Shown here piece by piece: positions 24,501-34,598 of a DNA stretch of 64,000 nucleotides. Position numbers and translations under genes: made by a program. A model generated the notes under the pieces. It was given only the letters and a program-made list of their open reading frames with translations, was not told the origin of the DNA and made no database searches. Source of the DNA: Paragordius varius (taxonomy: Eukaryota; Nematomorpha); NCBI GenBank assembly GCA_964247055.1, contig OZ176053.1:1736001-1800000 (forward strand). Direction: 5' to 3'. Numbering within the stretch: the stretch's first letter is position 1; each line of letters opens with the position of its first letter.

Positions 24501-27500
24501 AGATATATAATACTAACACAATAAGTTTTATATTCTACAATTGTGACTAAATAACTTATATGAGAAAAATTAAGGTTTTAAATGTATGGTTGTCTTTTAG
24601 AAAAAAATAAATTTGTCTTTATATTTTTGCATTTTGTCCGTATTTTTATAGTTTATAAATTTAATAAATGAACAAACCTTATCCAAGAATGGGTGATCCA
24701 AAAAATCGGGACCTCCGATACTAAGATTAAGGATATGAAGTCGTTTCAAAATAGCATAATTAAATGCATCCAAGTACCATGATGTATAAGATATCTAAAG
24801 GTAAAATATATATACCATTTGCAATTCAATTTCACCCTTAAACAATTCAAATTCACCCTTGAACAATTCAAATTCACCCTTGAACAATTCATATTCACCC
24901 TCGAACAATTCAAATTCACCCTCAAATAAATAACATGTTTTTTAGGATTATAAATTACCTATATTTTATATATTTTTAAAAATTAAAATTTTGTTTTAAA
25001 TTAAATATATTACTGAAAAAATAATAAACTCTACCATAAGCATATATTTCATATTAATAATGAGTTATATTAATTCAAAAACACATAATTTATTTTTAGG
25101 GTTGAATTGTTTAAAGGTAAATTTGAATTGTTCAAGGGTGAATTTGAATTGTTCTAGGGTGAATTTGAATTGTTTAAGGGTGAATTTAAACTGTAAATGG
25201 TATATATTTAAAAATGAACTTCACTAAAACAAAATATTCATAGTAATGATCAATATACCTATAATATTTTTTAAATAGATAAAAAAATTTAAAATTAAAA
25301 TATAATTCGGCATATTTTAGTAATAAATTAAAGCGATCAAAATTTTGTTAGGAGAACAACATACCTTTAGGAATTGATTAAAGTTTGATTTTTTTTAGCA
25401 ATTTACAACAAATGGGTATGCTTTCAATTTTTGTGCATTTCCACCCAAACTCACTGATAACTTAATTAAATCCGTAAAATTAGTAATGTAAAAAGATAAT
25501 CCCTTGTATTTTAATTTTTCCACATATTACATCATTAATTTTAAAAAAAAATGTTTTTCGTATAATGAAAAATGTTTTTTTTGAGACCTAAAAGATAACC
25601 TAAATACTAGAGATTCCGTAAATACGCATTAAAATGTATAAATTGTCGCCCCCTTACACATAATTAATGTTAGTTTTCACATAAAAGATTAATTTTACAT
25701 GAAAAAAAATGTTTTAAATTTTCTAAACATATATTAATTTTGAGCTACAAGAAAATTATAAAACAAGCCCACCTGAGAATCCGTAAAAACGCATCAATGT
25801 TAAAACCCTTACAATTAATGTTAGTTTTCATATAAAAGATCAATTTTACATGGAAAAAATTTCAATTTTCAAAAATTTTAATTTCGAGCATAAAAGAAAA
25901 TAAAAAACAAACCTAAGAACCCTAAAAACGCCAAAATAGAAATCGCTGCCCCCTTACACATAATCAATGTTAGTTTTCTAATAAAAGATTAATTTTACAT
26001 GAAAAAAAAATGTTTTAATTTTCTGAGCATAAAAGAAAATTATAAAACAAACAAACCCACCTGAGAATCCCTAAAAACACGGAAAATGTAGAAATCATCG
26101 CCTCCTTAAATATAACCAATATAACATAATAAATTTAAAAAGATCAATTTTACATGGACAAAAAGGTGTTTTCAATTTTCAATACATATTTTAATTTTGA
26201 ACAAACCCACATCTCACCAGAGAATCCCTAAAAACGCATTAAAATGTATAAATCGATGCCCCTATACACATAATTAATGTTAGTTTACTTTTAAAAGATC
26301 AATTTTACATGAAAAGAAAAAGTGTTTTCAATTTTCAAAAATTTTAATTTCGAGCATAAAAGAAAATCAAAAACAAACTTGAGAATCCCAAAAACGCCAA
26401 AATATAAATCGCCGCCCCCTTACAATTAATGTTAAGTTTCATGTCAAAGATAAATTTTACATGAAAAAAAAATATTTTCAATTTTCAAAATTTTTTAAAA
26501 AAAATTATAAAACAAACCCACAAACCCACCTGAGAATCCGTAAAAACACGGAAAATGTTGAAATCACAGCCTCCTTAAATATAACCAATATAACATAATA
26601 AATTTAAAAAAGATCAATTTTACATGAAAAGAAAAAGTGTTTTCAATTTTCAAAAAGTTATTTAAAATTTGAGCATAAAAGCAAATTATAAACACCTGAG
26701 AATCCGTAAAAACTCGGAAAATATAGAGATCACTTTCAGGCGAAATCCCTGGACACAAGGTGCTTTGTCCCCCAATGACACCAGCCACAAAAGTTCCATG
26801 TCCCAATGTATCAATTCCACCTGAGACAAATCTAACACCATTATTTGTACCTTTATTCTTGTTTAAAAAACCATTGAGAGTGTCTTTATGAGGTAAATCT
26901 TTAGATGGATCTAAGATTGTGGAAATAATTTAAGAGTAAATATTGCTTCTTTATATATTCTAAAATGTGTGCTTTATGTATAAATCTTATCCAAATTAAA
27001 AGCAAATTTTATTAATTGGCTTCATGGTAAAAAAATTATATTATGCTTTTTAAAATTTTGCATGATGAATAAGATTGAGTAACTAAACTTTAGGACTTTA
27101 TATTCATAACTAAAAAAATTAGTTGAAAAATCAAGTTAATATTTTTTAGGTATATCATCCAAAGAAAAAAAAAACGAATATACCCGTCTATAGCATTATG
27201 ACAAATGATGCCAGAAAATAAAAATTTAGTTCTATGAAGTTTGGATTTTACAGAACAAAACATTATTTTTTGTAAATTGTGTGAATAGTTTGACTAAAAC
27301 CATTCTAAAAAAATAAATCGCTAGTCAGGTAGTAAAATTTACCCTATAAAATTGCGCAATTTTTCCATTCACTGTCAGTCCTAGGCAAGCGAGTGTTAAA
27401 GCTTTTCATCGGTCACTAATAATAGACTTTTCCTTAAATTCTTTAATAAAAAAGGAAAAAACATTATTTAAACTGAACAATAATCTCATTATATCATTCA

Positions 27501-29742
27501 CAAAGAAAATTCTGTACGATTAATAAAATGTATTTTAAAGTCAATAAATTTTTTTTAAACATTCAGTTTACATAAAATTTTTCCAAAAATCTCAAAAATC
27601 TTACCAAGTTGTTCCGAAGAAGCCTGAGCCGAAGGCGTAGTAACAAATTTATTTTTACTCAATTTAGCCCCCAAATTGTTATCAAAATATTCCGTTTTCT
27701 CAAAACTATGTTCATTCTCAATGTTGAGTTGTTCATTATTATCCTTATTGAAATTTTCACTTTTGTTGTAATTATTATTATGAAAGGTATTTAACGTATT
27801 ATGGGGTGATGGTGGGGTAGTAATAGAGATTGGTATATTTTCATAAGTCCAATCAGTAACATCTTTAATATTGAGCGTACTTTGAAAATGGGAATGGTGT
27901 AAGGATGAAATACCTGTATCAAATATACCAACTTTAACACCCTTCCCGCGTATTCCTAATTCCCACAGTGTTTCAGCTCCAATGAGTTGAGAAATCTTTT
28001 TTGAAAAATATAAAATAATTTTTATTTAAAAAGGATGACAAAAAAATGTATTACAGTAAAAATGAAAAATATTATTACGAAAGAGATATATATAACCTTT
28101 CATTTTTCCTACAAAAACTATATATTTTTGAGATATAGGGTGAATAGAGATGTAAACATAACTTACTTAATATAGTATTTACAATCGTAATAATACAGAT
28201 TATTATATTTAAAGATCAAGGTTTATAAAAAGTATGAGTGTCTTTAACAAACATTGTCTCTTTTATTTTTTAAGTTTTGTCTTTAAAATTTAAATTTTTA
28301 CTTCCGAAAAAAATTATTTCTATTAGAAAATTTTGTGATAAAAGCAGTATGTTATGATAAAATAACTAATAATTTTATCTATTTAATTGGGTATTATGGA
28401 ATCTGGTATAAAAACATGAAACCATCGCCCAATGTAAATGCTGAAATTTCTATTACAGTCATGTCTCCTTTATTTTATCGAAATTTATTTTTTTCGTTAA
28501 ATGGGTATAAATATTTGGTAAAGAATGGAAAAACAAGAGCTCTATGGTTATTCTTATACTTTTGTTATAAATATGTTGTTAATACCATAGAGCTATGTTT
28601 TAATTATTCTTTACCAAATATTTATACCCATTTAAGGTAAAAAAATAGTTTTTTGATAAAATGAAGGATACATGACCGTAAATCCAAATGTTTTATTTTT
28701 TATTTAAATAAAAATAGCCTTGGTTAAATGGTATCATTTATTACATACATGTACAAAATGTCCTTCATTAATTTTTTATTGATGATATATGTAACGAGCA
28801 GAGACATCTAGTTATAAAATACATGTAATCAATGATAGGATCAAATCTATTTTTTTATAAAAATTAAAAATACCATTCGGATTTTTTAATAAATTAAACA
28901 CTTTTCAGAATTTACTGTGATATGAGATTTTTAAAAAACTGTTTAACAGCGATATTAACGCAAGGAAATTTAGCTATTGGATATATAAATTTTTTTAAAA
29001 AAATAATTATTATAATTTTTTCAAAGATATAATTTATACCAAATAAAAATCATAGTCAGACTGATTTATTCCAATTTTATTTAAAAATATAACATTATTT
29101 AATGATTTTTTATAGTCACAATTACCCTTCTAGTGTATTTTGGGTTATCGAATTGCGGGTTTCGCATTCGAGTTCTCGGCCTAGTATGTTTTTTCTCAGA
29201 TGAAGTTGATGATGAGTTATTGTTTAAGTTTTTAAACCAAGAATTTGAAATGGATGCCGGAGTTTTACAGGTAAAACATTCAGTTTTAAGCCCATGAATT
29301 TTCCTGGTTATGATTTCGTGTGGATGTATGGCTTTTATTTTAAATTTACTTTTCTGAAAAATGCATTCTTGGAGCTGGATATCGAAATTTGAAATTATAA
29401 CCTAAAATTATGTTATAAACATGGTTTACTGTATCAAAATCGGTGGCTAATTTGGAAAATGGATTAGACATTGGTCGTTCTTTTAAGCAAATATGATTTT
29501 TAAGTGGGTTTCCAATGCAAATTTTATTCAATTCGTTTATAATGGTTCTTCGTTCATGTGGCAATAAAAAATCACCGTATTTTATAAGATATTCTAAAAA
29601 AAATAATTAAGCTTTAGATAAACCATGCTCAATTGCATTATACTTCCACAGAGCGTTCGCATACAAAAATTTTATGATCCAAAAATCTAAAATATTATAT
29701 AAAACTAAAACCAAAAAGTATCAAATATAATGCACATTTCAT
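11580..29742 (-). CDS. MBTPS1: Site-1 protease (subtilisin/kexin type, MBTPS1 ortholog)
   Basis: Golgi serine protease that cleaves SREBP, ATF6 and other lumenal substrates. Exons: 29742-29712, 29686-29624, 29593-29350, 29303-29126, 27995-27605, 26910-26696, 24794-24678, 23282-23112, 22507-22434, 21959-21850, 20335-20052, 19033-18851, 17167-16864, 16132-15808, 14632-14295, 13825-13643, 13258-13091, 12808-11580. All phases agree and the sum is 1535 residues (human S1P 1052). Seen: short signal-like [10 protein letters not shown]; propeptide start EYLIKYGDF (human EYIVAFNGYF); catalytic Asp in GIFDTGIS, His in [13 protein letters not shown], oxyanion Asn in SSIGNDGP, Ser in [10 protein letters not shown]. 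Later blocks [36 protein letters not shown] and [18 protein letters not shown] are near-identical to animal S1P. The last exon holds one strong membrane segment ([17 protein letters not shown]) and a basic end HHKRKK. Odd: an Asn-rich insert between Asp and His, and a long novel stretch before and after the membrane segment. Confidence 0.95.
14809..15106. mobile_element. Family D MITE (Tc1/mariner-like tips), copy in S1P intron
   Basis: Inverted ends of the form 'attata(c/a)ggacaaaacg' and 'cgttttgtccg', followed inward by 'tataaagaca' and 'agacaaccatac'. Tips read CAGT...ACTG with TA next to them, as for Tc1/mariner relatives. The centre is non-coding. Confidence 0.8.
15567..15787. mobile_element. 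Foldback-like element, family A copy 1
   Basis: Left tip 'tatgccatttacaattcaaa', right tip 'gaactgtaaatgttatat'. The arms carry the 'ttcaaattcaccct' unit and its complement. The interior 'aataaattatgtgtt...' is shared with other A copies. It lies in an S1P intron just before exon 15808-16132. Confidence 0.8.
16481..16706. mobile_element. Foldback-like element, family A copy 2
   Basis: Tips 'tataccatttattcaa' and 'gaattgtaaatggtata'. Same interior as copy 1, with one repeat unit in the left arm and two in the right. Confidence 0.8.
17200..18420. repeat. Tandem duplication of ~320 bp, first copy split by a hAT MITE
   Basis: The two units start at 'ggaattt.ta.aaaa...attctgacaatg'. They run in parallel through 'attttgcg.aggt', 'aataagcacgaaa', 'aataagtattgaca' and 'atatcactttgttt'. 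Unit 1 is 17200-18095 including the 567-bp insertion at 17225-17791; unit 2 is about 18096-18420. Divergence by eye is about 15%, so the duplication is old. It lies in an S1P intron. Confidence 0.85.
17225..17791 (+). mobile_element. hAT-type MITE, copy 2, with perfect 8-bp target duplication
   Basis: Starts TAGGGCTGTGC and ends GCACAACCCTA. It is flanked on both sides by attctgac (17217-17224 and 17792-17799). Subterminal 'cagtcagacccagtcagac' and 'ggtcatgacttggccagc' match copy 1 at 10231-10911. Non-coding. Confidence 0.95.
18529..18787. mobile_element. Family D MITE
   Basis: CAGTAAAAATTGAACGGACA at the left and 'cattttgtccgcataactt...cactg' at the right; same inner blocks as the 14809 copy. 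S1P intron, 64 bp from exon 18851-19033. Confidence 0.85.
19742..20011. mobile_element. hAT-type MITE, family J (CCAGGGGTGT tips)
   Basis: Ends 'caaagggtgtttaaca' and 'ttgtacacccctg'. Flanks are gtttaaag (19734-19741) and gttaaaag (20012-20019), an 8-bp duplication with one mismatch. Inner 'gcggcccacgaa' blocks recur. This tip type is common among animal hAT elements. It lies 40 bp from S1P exon 20052-20335. Confidence 0.85.
20760..20920. mobile_element. Family D MITE, left end only
   Basis: 'cagtgaaaatttgaat' then 'aaaaagacaaccatacttttt', the D-family left arm. It is cut off by the foldback-like element at 20921. No matching right end found beyond that element. Confidence 0.6.
20921..21766. 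mobile_element. Foldback-like element, family B copy 1
   Basis: Tips 'tataccatttgcacttcaag' and 'cttgaagtgcaaatggtata'. The left arm (20935-21076) is about 6.5 copies, and the right arm (21504-21750) about 11.5 copies, of a 21-bp unit (aattcaagttggtccttgaa plus c) in inverted orientation. The ~400-bp centre is AT-rich and shared with 46998-47572. Six reading frames of the arms are open because 21 is divisible by 3; these are not genes. S1P intron. Confidence 0.93.
23303..23935. mobile_element. Two fused foldback-like elements, family A
   Basis: The first copy spans 23303-23709 with five to six 'caattcaaattcacccttga' units in the left arm. Its right tip runs straight into the left arm of a second copy (23709-23935) at 'gaattgtaattcaccct', sharing the tip sequence. 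S1P intron, 21 bp from exon 23112-23282. Confidence 0.8.
24368..24652. mobile_element. Family D MITE
   Basis: Ends 'agtaaaaactaaaattatac' and 'attttgtccgtatttttata', inner blocks as in other D copies. S1P intron, 26 bp from exon 24678-24794. Confidence 0.8.
24808..25205. mobile_element. Foldback-like element, family A
   Basis: Tips 'tataccatttgcaattcaat' and 'ctgtaaatggtatata'. Left arm has about five 21-bp units and right arm about four. Interior 'aataaataacatgtttttta...attaaaattttgttttaaat' is typical of family A. It starts 14 bp upstream of S1P exon 24678-24794, at the acceptor. Confidence 0.9.
25600..26695 (-). repeat. Tandem ~155-bp repeats derived from the end of an S1P exon
   Basis: Seven diverged units follow exon 26910-26696 inside its downstream intron, near 26528, 26375, 26215, 26060, 25912, 25770 and 25607. 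Each contains a version of 'acctgagaatccgtaaaaac' followed by 'g...gccccctta'. On the minus strand this copies the last ~45 coding bases of the exon (...[10 protein letters not shown]) and, in several units, the CAG|GT donor. The rest of the unit is AT-rich intron. See findings. Confidence 0.88.
28054..28302. mobile_element. Family D MITE, diverged
   Basis: 'ttacagtaaaaatgaaaaat' at left and 'aagttttgtctttaaaattt...ttttta' at right, with a weaker match to the family. S1P intron, just upstream of exon 27995-27605. Confidence 0.65.
28456..28678. mobile_element. Near-perfect palindromic MITE (CAGTCATG tips)
   Basis: CAGTCATGTCTCCTTTATTT at the left mirrors 'aaatgaaggatacatgaccg' at the right. 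'aaatgggtataaatatttgg' mirrors 'ccaaatatttataccca', and 'gagctctatgg' mirrors 'ccatagagct'. TA flanks both ends, suggesting a Tc1/mariner-type target. The element is almost wholly a hairpin with a short loop near 28565. S1P intron. Confidence 0.85.
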
Positions 29743-29894
29743 ACTCTCCCGAGCTAATTAGGTATTTTTTTGTTTTTTAAATCCAGGTTATCAGAACTTT
29801 TATTGCGCATTCGTTCCCACAGATGCCTTATTTTGCATAATAGCTAATGTATTGGGAAAATTTTAAGCTTTGATTTAAAACTCATTCAAATTGC
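29743..29894. promoter_or_regulatory. 152-bp divergent promoter between S1P and ZNRF
   Basis: The S1P start codon (29742, minus) and the ZNRF start codon (29895, plus) are separated by only this stretch. It must hold both core promoters unless untranslated exons lie elsewhere. It is less AT-rich than most intergenic DNA. No TATA box stands out against the AT background. Confidence 0.6.
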
Positions 29895-32800
29895 ATGGGT
29901 GCCAAACACAGCTCTCCGAGACCTCGTTCAAGCGATGGATTCTTTCAACAATACGCTTCACCCTCAGGATCCTCGTCTATTTTATCAGCCGGTCCTGAAC
30001 CGTCACGATTACTGCTAAGTAACAATCGGCAAGACCGAACGTCTGCTGGGCATTCACAACAAAGCCGTTTATGCAATCGAAGACTTTATTCTAGTCTCAC
30101 GAATGAATCGTTTGAAGATTTAAGTTTTGAACAAGCCGCATTAAACCAATCTACTACATCATCAACCTTATCTGCTCAAAATAGTAGTAGTAGCATTATT
30201 GCAAATTCAAATTTCTCTCAAAGGCATTATGCTTCAAACAATGCCAATAATTTATCTTCATTAATCTCGAATCGAAGGAGTCCCGCACGCCAACTTCGAA
30301 GTGGCAACAATATTGACCCAATCTTTTGGGATCACCTGTATGCGCTCAGATGTTCCATATCGAGTTCCCTTTATTTTGAAAGTTAGTTTTTATTTTTCGG
30401 TTTTTATTTTATATTTAGTCAAGTTACTCTTATTAAATTATACATAAAATCCCATGATGAATTTGCATTAACGCATGATTAAGTTTAATAAAATTCTTAT
30501 AACCTTAAAATATACAATGTTTCGACATTAATTATTAAGATTTTTGTGTATTTTTGCGGATCGTTTCTTTGGTTTTAGTGTTAACAGTTTTTATTTGATG
30601 ATTATTGATCAAAATTTTTAATATATAGATAAAAAATGAAGTTAGATTACCAAGTAAATAGATATACGCTTATTATTTGTTGTTTTCATAGTTAAACTAT
30701 AGTGGACCCCCTTATAAAGATTAATGATTGCATCATTAGTATTTTGGCAAATAAATTTTTCATATAGTTTGATTTCAATATCCAGCTTTCTGCCTATAAT
30801 ATAATTAAATATCCAGCACTCTACAAATATCTAAATGAAAATATGATTATATATAGAAAATGGGTTTTGGGCTCTGACGATGCCCAAATACTAGTAGGTT
30901 TGTTTGAAATGTTATATTAACTTTAAACGACCATAGCTGAAAAACTTGAGCTTAAATTAAAAGTAGAAATACTGTATCATGATTACCATGAGCCAATTAT
31001 AGTCTATAGGCGCTTGTTATTACTAAAAAGCTCAGTATAGCGAAAAGGTCCATATCTCTAGAGTTATAAAAACGGAAAAACGATGCCTTAAACAAGAGGT
31101 GCCCAACACAAATGGCTTTGGATGGAACATTTCTGATCATCAAATAAAAACAGTTGAGTCGCATTAAAAATATATATGGGCACTCATAAATAATATATTA
31201 GGGTGCATAAATTACAAAAATACAGATATTTATTTCACAAATTTTTTCTAACTCGTTGCCAAAGGTTGAAACGATTCATTCAAATTCAAAAATTGTTTAG
31301 GAAAAAAACGTGAATTTTACCAAAAAAATTTTTATATGAATAGCAATATTTTTAGGAATTATGGAATTTCCTAATTATTTGGTAATTTTTCAAGGGCCGC
31401 GTGCTGAACATCCCTACCTTAAACACTTGTTTTAATTCACTTATATATAAAAAATTACTGTCCTTAGCAAAAAATAAATACGATTAAAAATTGATTGAAA
31501 TCTATTATTATACTTACCTGTGTGTTGTTTATATTACATCAGTAGTGATAAAATAGTAATATGTTGAAAATTTCAAATTTTTATACTACTTTTTATCAAT
31601 ATATATATAGGGGAATATCAATTGTTTAATATTTACTTTGGCCCCAATACTCTATTATTGTTATGGCTGAATTTATATTTTCCTGATTGGCAAATATAAA
31701 ATTATTATATCTAAACCGTCTATATAGAGTTGCTTTAATGTTCATTAATAGGTTGTAAATTCTTGTGTTTTTTTTTTCAGAGTTAAAAAACTCCAAAAAA
31801 ATTTGCAAATAACTTTTTTTATATATATATATATACCATTTACAATCCAAAATCACCCTTAAACAATTCAAATTCACCCTAAAAATATATGTGTTTCGAC
31901 TAATATAACTTATCATAATTATAAAATATATCTATATATTTTTGTATTATTTTAATTTTATTTTTTAAAAATATAAAAAAATATAGGTAATTTTTAACTT
32001 TAAAAAACACATAATTTATTTTAGGATAATTTGGATTGGAGGGTTCAAGGGTGAATTTGAACTGTAAATGGTATATATATGTACCGTCTATATAAAGTTG
32101 CTTAATCATATTAAATTATAAAAATAAGTTCGAATTTCTTATTTTTATTCAGGGTTAAAAAACTCCAATATATATATATATCTTAAACTTTTGAATATGT
32201 TAAAATGTGTGATTTTTATTTTTTAGATCTGAAATGTCCCATATGCACGAAAAAAATTCCTTCCGATGATTTAGAATACCATCTATTTTTGTGTTTGACT
32301 AAACCGCGCATTACATACAATGGTATTATTTAAATTTTTTTAAAGGTAAATTAGTTGTTTTAACTATAAATGAAAAAGCATGAGAGAGCGCATTTTATTT
32401 GTCTTTGTAAGTTGCATAAAAATTTCTGAAAAAGGTATCAATTTACATAAGGCGAATTTTGTTAAACTTTGGTATCATTAATTGTAGACATGCGTTTCAA
32501 GGAACCTTTTTACTGCTAAAATATCTAATTACAGTTTTTTCAATTAATTCCATGGTTCATATTAACATTTCTTTTATACATTACATTATTTTGAATTTTA
32601 AGTTAAAACTTATTTTTATGTGTAAACTAAAAAACAGTGGAAACACTCACAATGAATAAAGATGAATGTGCAATCTGCCTTGATGATATGGCCAAAGGGC
32701 AAACTATAGCCCGATTACCCTGCCTTTGCATTTACCATAAAGAGTGAGTATATATATATTATATTTTATAAAATGGGGGTATGCTTGGTAAAATTATTGA

Positions 32801-33012
32801 TTTTAACATATCTATTTGTTTAATGTGACCCTAACGAGCTTAGTCGCTTGCTTAATTTGGATTATATGATCAATTCGTTTTTTTACATACAAGAGTGCGT
32901 ATGAATCAGAAAAATTCTTATTACAATTAATTGATTTTGTTCATTTCAGTCAGCGGTCAAGTTTTTAAACTGTAAACTGTTTCGCTATGGTGGAAATTTT
33001 GAATTTGGTTTT

Positions 33013-33045
<33 letters not shown>

Positions 33046-34272
33046 CGGGACTAGCTAAAATAAGTTATGGCTTATGACTGAGAAAACCTGTTAAAAACAC
33101 AAAACTATCTATTCCTAAAGACCATACCATTCCAAAATGTGCAATTTATATATATATATATATATGGTCAACCTCATTTCCTCTAGAGGTGTATAGAAAG
33201 TGGAATAAAACACTTCTGGGTTTGTTAAAGTTAGAATTCGATACATCTTGGATAAGTATTTATCAGCTTTAAAAACAAAATTGATAATTTACATCACGGC
33301 GATCCAGTCAGCCTTTACTTATCGTTATAAAATTGACCGTTCATTCAAATAAATTATGTTACTAATTTAATCGTCTCCCTACATTTATTTCAAACGATTA
33401 AGTTATTATAGGGGATATATTTGGCTTTAAGGTTCATATAACGCCCAGTTTTACCACATTCAATCTCAGATAAAAATTTTTACTGAAGGGCCAGACCCAA
33501 TCTCTATGATCCACTATAAAAAAATTTGTTTAATTTTGCCTGCAATTAACACTTAGGAAACTATAATCAATTAAGTTTTAACAAACCAGTTTTGATCCAT
33601 TAATATTGGACTTGTTTGCGTACCATATATCTGCCTTGTTATTAGGTTTGTCTTTATTGTTTTTAGGCATTTTAATTAATCTTTTGTGGGGAATCCTTGG
33701 TACTTTGAAGCTTATATATAAATATATCCTCACGAACTATTTATTATTGTTGTCTATTGCTATACGCATTAGCGGGAAAGTTTTTTTTCCTTCACCATTT
33801 TTCCAATGAAAAAATTAATTTAGGCTAGCTAAATAATAATGCAATTTTTGTTACCATATTACGTGCGCAATTATTTATGAGGCCTTTAATTCTATTATAC
33901 TTTGTTTAACTTAACTTGTTGTTATGGACACTTAGTTATTACGTACTTGGAAACCCTAAAAACATTTTGGCTAATGAAAATAAATACCCTTAAAAATAAT
34001 TTTTTTATGTGTGGCGTGATTATTTTTTGTGGGCTTATATTAATTTCGTATTAAACTAAGGAATTCATTGCCACATAAAAATAAATTTACCGCGATTTAT
34101 TAAATATGGACAGATTTTTAATTCCATGCATGCCATTTTGGTGAAATTGAAAATAAATACTTATTATATAAAATGATTTGTAATAATTAATCTGGTATAT
34201 TTATATACTTTTAGATGCATTGATAAATGGTTTAAAAAGAATCGCTCCTGTCCTGAACACCCTATCGATTGA
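29895..34272 (+). CDS. ZNRF1: Zinc and RING finger E3 ubiquitin ligase, ZNRF1/2 family
   Basis: Membrane-anchored E3 ligase of endosomes and plasma membrane. Four exons, 29895-30381, 32227-32322, 32638-32743 and 34215-34272, join in frame to 248 residues (human ZNRF1 227, ZNRF2 242). MGAKHSS gives a Gly2 myristoylation signal as in the family. The middle of exon 1 is Ser/Asn-rich and divergent. Exon 2 codes the zinc finger LKCPICTKKIPSDDLEYHLF, then CLTKPRITYN. Exons 3 and 4 code the RING: ECAICLDDMAKGQTIARLPC, then CLCIYHKECIDKWFKKNRSC, ending PEHPID, all nearly identical to human. All zinc ligands are present. A polyadenylation-like caataaac lies about 45 bp after the stop. I cannot separate ZNRF1 from ZNRF2. 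Confidence 0.96.
31094..31416. mobile_element. hAT-type MITE, family J, perfect 8-bp target duplication
   Basis: Flanked by ccttaaac on both sides (31086-31093 and 31417-31424). Ends 'aagaggtgcccaacac' and 'gctgaacatcccta'; 'ggccgcgtgctgaa' resembles the inner blocks of 19742-20011. ZNRF intron 1. Confidence 0.85.
31830..32076. mobile_element. Foldback-like element, family A
   Basis: Tips 'tataccatttacaatccaaa' and 'gaactgtaaatggtatat', short arms, typical family A interior. ZNRF intron 1, about 150 bp before the zinc-finger exon. Confidence 0.88.
33018..33045. repeat. (CA)n microsatellite
   Basis: About 14 CA units in ZNRF intron 3. A (TA)n tract lies near 33149-33166 and another, downstream of the gene, at 34569-34598. 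Confidence 0.95.
33606..33809 (+). other. Hydrophobic open stretch in ZNRF intron 3
   Basis: 67 codons with a strong membrane-like core (LLLGLSLLFLGILINLLWGI) and slightly raised G+C. I do not recognise it. It may be chance in T-rich DNA or a nested or relic exon. No paired splice sites or homolog to support it. Confidence 0.15.
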
Positions 34273-34566
34273 TTCTATGATTGATTATCGATTTTATCTG
34301 TGCAAAAAAAGATTACAATAAACTTATTAAAGGCTTAATTCTTTGGGAAAAGGGGAGTTTAAAAGTTTTTTTACACAGCATATCCATGGGACTTTCATGA
34401 AATTACATTGATTAGTCCTAACTGGAAAAATTAATTTTGCTCATATGTAATCTTTATATCAAACCGTTTTCTAAGTTTTATTAAAAAGATGATTTTTTAT
34501 TTAAATAAATGTTTGAGAAGAGCCATACCATACTTAGTGTTCTAGTTAATTATATCCCACACATAC

Positions 34567-34598
<32 letters not shown>

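Noticed and set aside
28335-28640. ORF of 101 codons
   Set aside because: Most of it is one arm and loop of the palindromic MITE at 28456-28678.
33606-33809. Hydrophobic ORF taken as a nested membrane-protein gene
   Set aside because: T-rich DNA gives Leu/Ile/Phe runs by chance, and no splice partners or known motif support it.
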